Positions 1 through 10,384 of a DNA stretch of 64,000 nucleotides are shown here, piece after piece; position 1 is the stretch's first letter, and each line of letters starts with the position of its first letter. This DNA comes from Cubamyces lactineus (taxonomy: Eukaryota; Basidiomycota; Agaricomycetes; Polyporales; Polyporaceae): the NCBI GenBank assembly GCA_022376465.1, contig JACDTU010000004.1:124001-188000 (forward strand). The letters run 5' to 3'. A model generated the notes under the pieces. That model worked only from the letters and a program-made list of their open reading frames with translations, ran no database searches and was not told the DNA's origin. The position numbers and the translations under genes are program-made.

Positions 1-135
1 CTGCAGCGAGCTCGCGTCTTCGTGCTTAGGACCCAGGAGGAGTGCCCAGTGGATCTGCGGCGGGATCCCGGGCCCGGTCGCCTTGCTATTATCGTACACC
101 GCCAGGTAGAGCCGAAACTTGCCTGCGCTGCCCAT
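1..135 (-). CDS. N-terminus of an uncharacterised fungal protein, cut by the window edge
   Basis: On the minus strand an ATG at 135-133 opens a frame that runs off the left edge after 45 codons. The visible protein starts MGSAGKFRLYLAVYDNS and continues through PQIHWALLLGPKHEDASS. The pattern of an initial beta strand (RLYLAVY), a Gly/Pro loop and HWALLL is one I associate with small uncharacterised proteins common in ascomycetes and basidiomycetes; I cannot assign a function. No signal peptide is visible. Codon use is GC-rich like its neighbours. The start is chosen because it is the first ATG upstream of the conserved-looking block and lies in a coding-like frame. The rest of the gene lies outside the window. 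Confidence 0.6.
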   Translation of the reverse strand, partial: MGSAGKFRLYLAVYDNSKATGPGIPPQIHWALLLGPKHEDASSLQ

Positions 136-654
136 CGTGCTAGCGTTTGAGACAGTGAGGGGCTCGAGTCGCGTTCAACGATGCTACCTCGGGTTTCGAG
201 CTTCAGAGAAGAGGGTGTACACTTGGCCGTCTAGGTGTGTTCACCTTGAATATAACCCACAGTCTGCTTTGTCCGGAAGCACACTGTGGCCATATCCTGC
301 TTTATTCTTTGTCCAACCTCGCTTGGACATCGTTGTAGCCAGCCAATTCATGTCTGTACTAGTTCGCATAACACAAAGCGGTCGCAGCTACGCCATACAT
401 ATTGTGGAGCAGGACGTGTTGATATCGTTTACTCTATACATGGAGTAGGGTGTGGTTTTGAGCCTAGCCCTGAGGTCTACTCAATGAATATTGTAAGAGG
501 CTGTGCGCAGCCTCTGGAAACCTATGGAGGAACGACGAGTATGCGCCACTGGCGTATGAGTGGTATTGACTAGATATCAAGCTAGCCCTAAATATCAAGC
601 TAGCTTAAATAAATAAAAATGTTCATAATATGCATTGCGGAATAGTACATATCT
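136..654. other. Intergenic, no gene seen
   Basis: This lies between the start of the left-edge gene and the tRNA, so it probably holds the promoter of the minus-strand gene. The only structure noted is a 13-bp direct repeat (atatcaagctagc) at 574-586 and 592-604, followed by an AT-rich stretch just before the tRNA. Confidence 0.5.
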
Positions 655-726
655 GGGCATTTGGCACAGTGGTAGCGCGCACGCTTCGCATGCGTGAGGT
701 CCAGTGTTCAATCCCCTGAATGTCCA
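655..726 (+). tRNA. tRNA-Ala, anticodon CGC
   Basis: A 72-nt cloverleaf can be drawn with no intron. The acceptor stem pairs gggcatt (655-661) with aatgtcc (719-725), with one G-U, followed by discriminator A at 726. The anticodon stem CACGC/GCGTG is perfect around the loop TTCGCAT, giving anticodon CGC, which reads the Ala codon GCG. The T loop is TTCAATC. The D stem and T stem each carry one mismatch, so this copy may be slightly degenerate or a weakly expressed isoacceptor. A T-rich stretch lies downstream. Confidence 0.8.
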
Positions 727-888
727 TTGACAGATGGTTTCCTTTTCATTTTCCTCCTTAATTGCCTCGTCAAAAGGCATTGGTCGTCACGAGCTGTGCT
801 GCAGCTAGCATAGTACTGTCCAAATAATTATATTTTACGAACCGCAGGTGTTGGTACGTAAACAGTTGCACAGAATAGAATGGATGCC

Positions 889-3296
889 CTACAATAGCCC
901 CGCCTTGGTTGGTATGAACACGCCATCCCAACACTTGAAACCGACGTCCGACGTGATCTAGCACGCAAGTTAATATGCGTTAGATATAGACGTACTGGAA
1001 TCTGCCGAATCAAACTCACGGTAGTAGCGTTGCACATCACGCGGACAGGCGACCACGTCTCAGTTGTCGCGAGAACGTGCTTGACGAGGACATTTGTCGC
1101 TGTAGACCACAGCTGTCTGAGTAACCTCCGAGAATGGGGTCTTCACCAAGAAGGAATTGGACACTGACCGGTGTTCGGGTACAAGTCCAGAATGGCGACC
1201 TCTTTACCGGTTGCACCCTCGACGGCGTACCTGCAAAGAGTTAGTGGCTATCAGCCTGAACACCTCACGCTAGTGACGCAAGACATACCAGCAAGGGTCG
1301 CTCACACAGGAGCCCTCGACGTAACCTGGTTTGCTGCAAGTAGCATGCAGGTGAGTTACAGCATACAAGCTCCGAAGGACTAAGTACTCGTTTATGGTAC
1401 CAACGAAGTTCTCGAACAGGAAGTCTTGGATATGGGTGTTGTTGGTGCTTGACGAGTTGGGCCTGGGGCCAATCTAAGAAGGCGAACGGCGACGATGAGC
1501 GCAAGGATAGCGGAAGACAACTATTTGACTTACACCCTGGTCCCAATAGCTTTGCGGGTCGGGTTCAGGTCAGATACCGTCTACTGATTGAAAGAACGCA
1601 GAGACATACTTCTGCGTAACATAGATCTGCGGAGGGGGTATCACGTCAAGAGACGGGCTAAGAAACATCAGGCGACATGCGTACAGGGAACATGACATTG
1701 TCGAAGGCAATATTCTTCCATGTTACGCTGAGTTCAATGTCAGCGCATCCAGCCAGATCAACGAATGCAAGACCTACTTGCGTGCCAAGCCATTGCCGCC
1801 TGTCCAGCTCTTGAAGCGGGCAGCATACAACGAGTTTTTCTGGAAATCGAAGAGCGCTCTCCGATGAGCTCATATTCTACAAGCTTAGTCTTGTCAAGAC
1901 CCGAGACCCACCATGACAACGTTCTCGATCCTACAGGATACATCAGTGACATGTGTTGAGAGATTCCTATAAGTGTGCCTACCAGACGTTCTCGACATCC
2001 GCAACGGATCCGCCTTTACCCAACGAGCCGATGGATAGGCCATGGCCTCCTTCGCAGTAGCTGTTCCTGTAGACCACAGTGAATATCCACTTTGGCTGAC
2101 TTGAAATCTACGTACTTGAAGACGATGTTCTTGGCGCCACTTCCAACTGTGAGGCAGTCGTCGCCGTTCTGGATATGGTTGTTCTCAAAAACGAGGTCAG
2201 TTCCCCCCGCGGAGAAGCCTAGTTTATGGTGTCACATCATGTCCCAACAGGTCCGGTAGTTGAGACGTACCATCTCTATGGAGACATCGATCTCGTTAGT
2301 ATCGTGCTCGCGCTCAAGAAACTGAACTGAACAGGCTCACGTGTTGAATGGGAAGGACTTTCAAGCGATCAAACTTAACACTAGCGTACGTTAGGTGTTA
2401 CAAAGAATCCGTACCTTCGTGCTCGAGACAGCCACTATCTTGTTGTTGAATGCGTGGACGTTCTTCGATCCGCTGGTTGCGAAGTTCCACGCGATGGGCT
2501 ACAATGCAACTAGTCCTTCAGAAATTGATGGAGTAGGAAGTGTAACGTCCCAAGGCATACCTTCCACAGTTTCATGTCCCGAATCACACCATTGGTGATC
2601 TTGCTGAACGCCCATCCGTGCGGACGGTTCGTCTGTTGCTCGGCGTCCCACCACTTGTAAACATCGAAGACTCGTTAGCCCGGCGCGTGGTGCACTCATG
2701 TAGCAGTAAGCGTACAGCTTGGCCATGACCGTCGACCCATCCCCAGTTCGGATCTTCTGAGCCTCGTAGGGTGACATTGTTGCCGCCCGTGAAAGTAAAC
2801 CTATGAACCTATTCAGCGCACATGACGGCGACTATGCGGCAACGCGTGCGCATAACTACGAGACTCACCATGAGCCCGGAAAACTCTGAGTGAACATGCT
2901 TTTATGAGTAAGAGACCCAGGATCATTTAAAAATTAGGCTCACCGAGGAGCCAACTATGCCTATGGAGAGAGTAACGTAACTTCAGCTCGACGCGTTCGT
3001 AGAAGGAAAGAATCCGCACCTTGTATAGTGGGTATGTCGTCCGGGTAGCTCAAGTTTCCTTCAATCCTCACCTCCACGTTTTTGAGCACGGGGAACTTGA
3101 TCGGCGTGAAGATGTTGTACTTCGTTCCTTTGGCGAACAGGATGGTCGCGTTCGCAGAATAATTGCCTGTAGCTAGCGCTGCAGCAAGGGCAGGTGTGTC
3201 GTCCTGACCATCGGTATGTGGAACTACGAACGTCTTCCATGCGGAGACGTAAGTGGACAAGAGCAGAAGCGCGATGGTGAAGCGAATCCCTGCCAT
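889..3296 (-). CDS. GH28 exo-polygalacturonase-like pectinase, 20 exons, secreted
   Basis: Glycoside hydrolase family 28 enzyme, predicted to hydrolyse the galacturonan backbone of pectin outside the cell. My model joins exons 3296-3020, 2960-2944, 2885-2869, 2800-2716, 2653-2561, 2498-2415, 2357-2341, 2275-2271, 2218-2116, 2066-1983, 1930-1912, 1839-1778, 1727-1685, 1626-1610, 1549-1534, 1473-1388, 1333-1289, 1230-1169, 1099-1020 and 957-889. These total 1281 nt, closing in frame as 426 aa, a normal family length. Residues 1-19 are a signal peptide (MAGIRFTIALLLLSTYVSA). Family motifs occur in order: NTDG (Asp198), GDD (218-219), GHG (His241) and RFK (275-277). All catalytic positions are intact. 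Exon 8 is only 5 nt and carries the Asp198 codon. A TATA-like box lies about 75 bp upstream. Whether the enzyme acts as exo-PG or on a related pectin is inferred from overall resemblance. Confidence 0.93.
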
Positions 3297-3947
3297 GGTT
3301 TTGGCAGTAGGAACTCTCAGTCCTGGACGCTGGCAGTTGCGAGGTGATTTCGAGGCGCGTCCAGCACTCTTATATGTTGCTGGCCGTCAGGGGCGAGCCT
3401 GCTCACTGTGCTAAGCTCAGGTCCCGCGCAAGCACGCTCACCGTCGTCGAAGGGAGGAGATGATGGCAGGAGTCAGGTGCAAGTTGCCCAGAGACATTAC
3501 ATCGCGGTTTGTCCGTGAGCGAGGAACGCTGCCCTGATCGCTTCGGCCTTCGCGTCCACCTGTGGTCACGACGCGCCTTGCCCGTTGGGCAGATGACCAC
3601 AACATCGAACCTGCGGCACGAGTGACGAGTGAAGGTGGCGGTTGCGAGCAAGGCGTTCCGTAGACCAGCCTTCCCGCCCGGTCCGCCCGCACCGCGCCGT
3701 TCGGGCGTTCCTCCTCAGGCTCCCCACCTCGCCACAAGGTTGAGCGCTGCATGCGCCAAGCCTCGGGCATCGGTCATGAAGGTCGTTTCACCGTATAGTA
3801 TTGCAGCGCTGGCTGCGGCGGTCGTTTTCCATGAGAAGTGGACCCACACGACACCCACACACTGCCACAACAACGTACAGAGTAAGATCTGGACTCGGAG
3901 GTATGCTACAGTAATATACACACAGGTTGACGCGACCACTCGCGGTC
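3297..3947. other. Intergenic: GH28 promoter and end of the O-FucT-like gene
   Basis: No conserved ORF was recognised. On the minus strand a TATAAG box at about 3369-3374 sits roughly 75 bp upstream of the GH28 ATG, suiting an inducible extracellular enzyme. The remainder is the 3' flank of the next minus-strand gene. Confidence 0.55.
3369..3374 (-). promoter_or_regulatory. TATA box of the GH28 gene
   Basis: The minus strand reads TATAAG about 75 bp before the GH28 start codon. Position and sequence fit a fungal TATA element; the transcription start itself cannot be seen. Confidence 0.45.
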
Positions 3948-5671
3948 CTACCAGAAGCGTGTGCTGTTGACCGGAAACCCATTCGCCAGTCGCATCATTA
4001 CAGCGCCGGAGGTCAAGGTGGAGAACTGTAGCCGTACACGGAATCGTCAGTGCCTAGGGCTCACTCTCAAGGGAGAAAACACGTACCCCGTTTCCTATGA
4101 ACACTTGCGCTCGTTGTGCTACGAGCATGTCCACCGCCTGCGCGACGTACTTTTCTTCCTTGTCCAGGATCATATCGCGGCTGCTATGGATGGCGTCCCA
4201 CGTTCCCGCCGCCAGGAGCGCCTCTTTCAGTTCCCTGATGAAGTCTGCTTTTCCATTGGTCATGATGTATATCCTCCGGATCCCCCGCCCTTCTTTCGTC
4301 GCCCGCACTTCCTCAACCTTTTGCGCAATCTCCGCCACAGATGGGAAGCAACGGCGTCTGTACAGGTCGCGGTCCGTGCGCGTGAGCTCGCTGAAGAAGA
4401 ACCCGCGCGGCGCAACGAAAGGGTCTGCGAGCCCAGGCAGGGAATTCACGCTAACAAAGTCCTCGCCTTGGTCTGTCAGATCGATGCAATGCTTCAGGTA
4501 GTCTCCGCGCCGGACATGAATGGCCATGAGTCCAGGTATTGGGGTGTAACGTTCGGCATTGGAGGTGTATGGGGTTCCAGTCAAATTCGACCCGGGCAAG
4601 GACGGGTAGTAGAAGAGATGCTGATTCACGTCGAAGGCGCGCTCGATAAGCGAAGACCACCCAAACTGCGTAAGGATGGGTGACACGGAGAGGGTCGGCC
4701 AGAGGTCTGTCAGCGCACCCCGCACGCCAAAAATACTGCAAGATCATCAGCCCATCTCCTCGGTCTTGCACGGCGACAATACGTACCGATAGTGAGAATA
4801 GATTTGCTGCGAAGCCAAGGACGACTGCAGGCAAGCCTCGCTGGTTGCCTGTAGCGCTGCTGACCACTTCTCGGTCACCTCGAGTGCGGAGGATGGGTGC
4901 GTTATGTGCGCATTGACTTCGTGCTGGTCTAGCTCGAACTTCCGGGGACAGACGTGGTCGAAGTAGTCCTTGCTCACGGCTAGCGGTGTGTCAAATGTTA
5001 AGGGTAGAGGGTCTCCAACGGCAGGCCCTATACGAAGTGAGCTTTGCGCGATGTGAATGGCCAAGCTGATCACACCTCGTATGAGAACCGTGTAAGGTAT
5101 CTGTGAAGGGATAGGCTTCCCGTTGTAGATTGAGTATGTGGAACCATCGTCATTCCAGGTATAGTTGCCGAAAACAAATCTGCATCCTCGGCTTCAGACC
5201 TCAGTTCCGATGAGTAGTGGTATCACTCACGTTCGATTAGATACATGTGCGAGGTGAGCATTCAAGAGATGCTCTTGCAAGGCGTTGCCCCACCCAAGGC
5301 CTGAGCAACGATAGAGTGAGAGAAGATACCTATAGACGGATGAGGAGGCAATTCACACGCATACCTCTCACATGGCCAGCGACAAAGAAGAACTTCTCAT
5401 TTGGTCCGGGTCGCCTCCGACTCCAATCGTGTTGAGGCAGTTGAAGTTCGGCCTGATGGTAGGCATGGTATGTTGGAGGAAGGGTATGCGGGTCGAGGGT
5501 ATCGGGCTGAGGAGTCGCCGCAGTGATTAGAGCGTTTGATCGTCTGAACAGATTATAGGCAGATAGTGAGCACGTTAGCAGAGCAGCGAAGCAGAGCCAT
5601 TGGATGCGTGTTACAGAGCACGCGTAGCGGAAAGTCAACTCATGCTGTGCATGGTGGGTGGGTAGCAGCAT
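3948..5671 (-). CDS. Fungal O-fucosyltransferase-like type II membrane glycosyltransferase
   Basis: Six exons (5671-5365, 5300-5231, 5179-5076, 5027-4787, 4735-4087, 4025-3948) total 1449 nt and close in frame as 482 aa. Residues about 20-40 (WLCFAALLTCSLSAYNLF) form one hydrophobic anchor near the N-terminus, typical of a Golgi type II enzyme. Downstream come GWGNALQEHLLNAHLA, the strand block FVFGNYTWND, and at about residue 314 the HVRRGDY motif characteristic of the GDP-fucose protein O-fucosyltransferase/GT-B superfamily, followed by IYIMTNG. Many basidiomycetes carry such O-FucT-like proteins, but donor and acceptor are unknown, so fucosyltransferase activity is inferred. The ATG is the first in frame upstream of the membrane anchor. 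It is followed downstream in the same orientation by the GH28 gene. Confidence 0.85.
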
Positions 5672-6547
5672 CTGGGGAGGCGTGGGGAAGAAAGGGGAGC
5701 TTATTGACGGGCCGCCACGGTTGATATATGGGAGATGCTGCAGCTTGTACCGCCCATGGTCAAATGCTAAAACCACTGCAACCGCTCGAGAAGCGTGTGA
5801 TGCCAGCATTGACGGGCGCATAATACCCGACATTGCAATGGGCGGGCGCGGTGTGACGGAGCGAACTTTGCGAACCTGATTTGATTTTCCAAACAATGGA
5901 TAGACCACCGTGCGACCGCGCATCTCGCTCTGGCACGGAAGGGCATGCTTCGCGCCCGTCCCCTGGAGGCCGTTATGAGCGGATGTGGCGATGCCCGTAA
6001 GTTCCATTCATAGCGGCATTATACGGGTTTTGGGCGCGCGCGGGTGGACCTTTCGTCGACTCGGTTTGCCCTAGTGACTTGCCACCTGGAACAGCGAAGG
6101 CCAGCGGCAGTTAGCGAGTTGCCCAAGTCGTGTTAATGTCGGCGTATGTGATCGTAACCAACCTGTGCGGATATCGAAGAGAGCCTGGGAAAGCATCTGG
6201 TCGACTGCGTCGATTGCATAGCTCCACCTGCTGACCACAGTACCCGGGTACGCGTCTTCGACCGCTAGGCGGCTGTGCTCGTGTCAGAGTCAGAGTCATC
6301 CGATAACTGCCCAGTTTCATCGCCGTCTTCTGCTGATGAGCTGAGTTATCGAGGTCAATGGTGCCTCTGACCTCGTCTGCAGAACCCAGCCTGCCCCAGC
6401 TCGATCGCGGTTGCGATAAGCGCACTGGTATGCACTGCAGCTGTGAGTTACCTCTAATGTCCCTGGGCCTGACTACGGTCTGTCGGAGTGGAAGACGCAG
6501 TGGATGCTACTTTGACCTTTTCGAGTGCTGCCGGCTATGCATTTGTT
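5672..6547. other. Intergenic, no convincing gene
   Basis: This is the promoter side of the O-FucT-like gene and the 3' side of the frameshifted unknown gene. On the minus strand, short coding-like pieces between about 6250 and 6520 could be further exons of the 6548-6950 gene, but no frame or domain makes this convincing. Confidence 0.4.
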
Positions 6548-6950
6548 TCAGGATAGCAGTATCTCACTTGACGGATGTTCTTCACTGGCATCAGCGCGCG
6601 CACGAACGTGGCTGCTTCGGTTTATGATGGTCTGCCGTGCCGGAGGAAGATCGGACCAAGTGTAATACATGTGGAACTCTGCTCGTTCGTAGGCGGCCGT
6701 TGACTCACAAGCACTTCGGTTCTTGTTGATATCTGAGTCGAGCAAATTAGTGACTTGAGCGGGACAAGAAGCTCGACAGATGTGTTCAGTAAGACTCAAG
6801 TAGCGGTGCCCGCGGACGTATCGTTCCTCTAGGATCGTGAACTGACCACCACGGCACCACAAATGCATACCGAACATCTTCTACTTTTTGGCGTATGTTA
6901 GCCAGTGAGTTCGGTTGTTCCACAGAATTGAGACGAAACGAAACCGTCAT
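6548..6950 (-). pseudogene. Unknown protein gene with an apparent single-base frameshift
   Basis: Two protein-like segments follow each other on the minus strand. The first starts at ATG 6950-6948 (MTVSFRLNSVEQPNS, then KVEDVRYAFVVPWWS). The second, shifted by one base, continues FTILEERYVRGHRYLSL and later AAYERAEFHMYYTWSDLPP to a stop at 6550-6548. The switch falls at about 6840-6845. Removing one G (6842) would join the two halves, and no plausible intron does so: the only GT..AG there is 29 bp and does not restore the frame. It may therefore be a decaying gene, a sequencing error or programmed frameshifting. I do not recognise the family, and further 3' exons below 6548 are possible. Confidence 0.4.
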
Positions 6951-7103
6951 GGTAGTAAAAGGGAAATGACGAACAGGGCTGGGCCTCGAGTAAGTAACCT
7001 TCAAATGGGCCGCATAGATTAGATTAGATTGCAGAGGACGATCGAGTCAATGGGATTCAAGTGTCACACGCAAGAAATCTACACCCAGTAAGTTCTGCAG
7101 TGA

Positions 7104-9363
7104 ATGCTCCGCCAGGCCAAACGCGCCGGCTCCCTTCTCTCTCGCTCGTATCGATCTTGTATTATAGCCCCCATCACCCTCCCCAACCCTAGACGAATGG
7201 CCACCGCGACTCAGCCCAACCCAGACGCGCTTGCCAGCGAGATCGCGGCCCAGAGCACGCTGCTCAACGACCTCCGAAAGCAGCAGGCCGATCCGGCCCT
7301 GGTCGAAGAGGCAAAGAAGAAACTCGGTGATCTGAAGAGGAGCCTTGCGCTTCTGCAGAATGCGAACGCGAGCGCCAGCGGTGCGAAGGAGGGCAAGAAG
7401 AAGGAGAGGATCTTGCTCAAGACGCCAAAGGTACGCCCTGCAGCTGCATGTGTGGGCCCCGACTCAAGCTCATCGCAAAGCTGCGCTGTCTCTTGCTGCT
7501 GTAACCTTCTCCGCTTGCCGTATAATGTATAGGGCACGCGCGACTATGGCCCGGGCGAGATGTTCTGTCGCGAGCACATCGAGCGTATTGTCAAGGAATG
7601 CTTTACCACGTACGGTGGAAGCCAACTAGACACGCCTGTCTTCGAGCGCAAGGAGATCCTCGCTGGAAAGTACGGAGAAGATGCCAAGCTCATCTTCGAC
7701 CTTATGGACCAAGGAGGCGAGCAGCTCGCTCTGCGTTACGACCACACCGTTCCCCTCGCCCGTTACCTCGCCATGAGCGGAGCGATCACGACCCAAAACA
7801 AGCTCTGGCAGGTCGGCAAGGTCTACCGGAGAGACAACCCCGTCATGTCCAAGGGTCGCATGCGGGAGTTCTCACAAGCGGTATGTACAGGACAAATAAT
7901 ACGATACGTCGCATCTCAACAAGCCTCAGGACTTTGATATTGCTGGCGTTTGGGACACGATGATTCCTGACGCAGAAATTGTCAGCCTTGTATGCACCAT
8001 CCTTTCCCGCCTAGATGTGGGCGAGTTCATCATCAAGGTATGTCAGATTGTACATGATAGTATGTCAGTGCCTCACGTCCATGCGGCCACCTAGATCAAT
8101 CACCGCAAGATCCTGGATGGCATTTTCGAGGTTTGTGGCGTGCCTGCAGAGAAGATTCGCCCCATCTCGTCTGCGGTGGACAAACTTGACAAGATGGCCT
8201 GGGCGGATGTGAAGAAGGAAATGACAGAGGAAAAGGGACTCGATCCCGCCGCAGCGGACAAAATCGGGGAATACGTCAAGCACAAGGGTATGCATTCAGT
8301 CCGTATACTATCTGTCATACACTGACAATTGCCCAGGTGGTCCTGAGCTGCTCGACCTTTTGAGGGCCGATGAGGCACTCATGGCAAACGCCAATGCCAA
8401 GACGGGTGTTGAAGAGATGGGCCTGCTTTTCACGTACCTCAATGCGTATCGAGTGACCGACAAGGTAACGAGCCCATATGCGAGCCTGTACTCGCTTCTC
8501 TGACAAGTGGAACAACAGCTTTCGTTCGATCTCTCCCTTGCGCGTGGTCTCGACTACTACACTGGCATCATCTACGAGGCCATCGTTGAAGCGTCCGCAC
8601 CCCCAGGCTTCAAGTCCGCCAACGCCTTCGCGTCCTCCTCCACAACTCCCTCTGTCTCCAACGCCACCCCTCCCGAACCTCAACAACCCAAAAAGAAGCC
8701 TGCCAAGAAGGCCGCCGCTGGCGCTGACGAAGAGGAGGAGATCGATGAGTCCCAAGTTGGTGTTGGCTCAATCGCCGCCGGAGGCCGGTACGACAACCTC
8801 GTTGGCATGTTCACTGCTGCGGCCGCAGGTGAGGGTAAGAAGGCCCCCGGTCTGCCATGCGTTGGTGTCAGCATCGGCCTGGATCGTATCTTCGCGCTCG
8901 TGTGGCCCAAGTGGGTTGAGCGCGGGATGCGCAGTAAGGAGACGATGGCATATGTCATGGCCGCCGGCGATGGACTGCTTGCGGAGCGTGTCGAGCTTGT
9001 TCGCGAACTCCGGGAAGCGGGCATCAAGGTACGCATGTGCGGCTTGTCTGATATGTGGGGCAGCTTGCTCACGAAGGACATACGATATAGACGGACTTTT
9101 TGTTCAAAGCTAAGCCCAAGCTGCCTGCTCAGTTCGCTGCCGGCGAGAAGGACGAGGTTCCGTTCGCGATCATCTTGGGCGGCGACGAGCTCAAGCAGGG
9201 CCTCGTCACCGTCAAGGAGCAGAAGTGGGAGTTCGTCGATGGCAAGAAGGTCAAGGTTGAGTCGACCGACAAGGGCACCAAGGTGCAACGGTCCGAGCTC
9301 ATCCAGTGGATCAAGAACACACCGACGTTCAAGGACTGGTCGAGCGGAAAGCTGATCGCCTAG
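7104..9363 (+). CDS. HTS1: Histidyl-tRNA synthetase, probably dual cytosolic/mitochondrial
   Basis: Class II aminoacyl-tRNA synthetase charging tRNA-His. Seven exons (7104-7430, 7533-7880, 7930-8037, 8095-8287, 8337-8464, 8519-9028, 9091-9363) give 628 aa. After an N-terminal helical, Lys-rich region resembling a WHEP-type segment come [10 protein letters not shown], the motif 2 region [14 protein letters not shown], the HisRS signature [10 protein letters not shown] and [10 protein letters not shown], then the C-terminal anticodon-binding domain ([12 protein letters not shown]). Two in-frame starts, at 7104 and 7197, differ by 31 residues that are Arg/Ser-rich and lack acidic residues, like a mitochondrial presequence. 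The context of the first ATG is poor (T at -3, C at +4). A Pro/Lys/Glu-rich insert of about 45 residues follows the [10 protein letters not shown] signature, before GGRYDNL. Its 3' end converges on the ankyrin gene. Confidence 0.95.
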
Positions 9364-9530
9364 AGCCATAGACCGTATATGAATCCAGGGGAAGGATCGA
9401 AGTTCTGGAAGTAGCATTCTCGTGTACAAAGTTAATAGATTGCTTCATGCTAATATCCTTCCCTCGTGTTGCGTTGCCTGGTATGGTATTACAATCCTTG
9501 TCTCTACGGGTGAATAGTTTCCAGGATAAG

Positions 9531-10384
9531 TTAATCCTCATCTGAGCCAGAGCCCGAGTACTCTCCCTCGCCCTCATCGTCTGTGGGGCGGCGATCAGTA
9601 CTTAGTGTATTGACACAAGAAGAGGGCTTACCGTCCGCGACATCATCGTGTGAGATGCTCGCCTGTGCTTGCGCCTTTCTCAGCAGAGCACGGATCTCCG
9701 TATCCTCAGGAGGAACGAGATCGAGGGCCGTCTCCCCGTTCTTGTCCTTTATCCTGCATCCCCGGCCCCGTCTAACGAAACGATGGCACCTGATGAACGG
9801 AACGCGCTCACCTCGTATCCGCACCCGCCTCGAGCAGACTCGCCACGACAGCTTTCCGAAGCTCCGCGTCTTCGATCCTCAGCGCCAAGTGCAGCGGGGT
9901 AGCCTTCTCGATGCGATTCTGCGGGTCGACATCGCACCCATCGTATTCTAGCAGGTGCTCGAGGATCTCAAGGTATCCATAAGAGGCACTGTCGTCGACA
10001 TGGCAAGATACGAACGCGATGAGCAGGTGTCCGGATGGATGCAGATCGATGAGTCCAACATACGCACGCGTAGTGAAGGGCTGTCGGAAGTCAGTGTATG
10101 GCTTTAGTTTATGCTTGCACGGGCAAATGGACGGGTTTGCGTACCAGTGTTGCCCAAGCTAGGTGATAATGTCCGCGTTAATACAGTGCTCTCGTCTCAT
10201 ATAATATGGTACACACCCGTCCTGAGCGTTGATGTCGAAGTTGCCCTCCCCGAAGACCTCTAGGAGCATGTCCTCGTTATCGGCCCGCGCCGCGGCCAAG
10301 AGCCTTTCATCTGAGCTAGTCAGGCAGACCTCGCGCCGACACAAGCGTGCATCACATACTGTTGCTAGCACCGTCTGAAGCCAT
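9531..10384 (-). CDS. Small ankyrin-repeat protein, YGL242C-like
   Basis: Seven exons (10384-10360, 10310-10217, 10158-10145, 10080-10068, 9988-9812, 9753-9632, 9580-9531) total 495 nt, closing in frame as 164 aa. Ankyrin consensus pieces appear in order: NFDINAQDGLGNTALHYAA, ATPLHLAL..EDAELRKAVV and ADTRIKDKNGETALDLV, then DTEIRALLRKAQAQASISHDDVADG and an acidic Ser/Gly tail ending SGSGSDED. The layout matches the short fungal ankyrin proteins related to yeast YGL242C, whose role is unknown. Exons 3 and 4 are 14 and 13 nt and together encode LGNTALHYA. The start at 10384 is the first ATG whose splicing keeps the frame. The gene converges on HTS1 with a 167-bp gap. Confidence 0.85.

Noticed and set aside
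3961..4683. 240-codon plus-strand ORF
   Set aside because: It is antisense to the O-fucosyltransferase-like exon containing HVRRGDY and has no features of its own.
8680..9429. 249-codon antisense ORF over the HisRS 3' half
   Set aside because: The plus strand encodes clear HisRS motifs there; the antisense frame is a codon-bias shadow.
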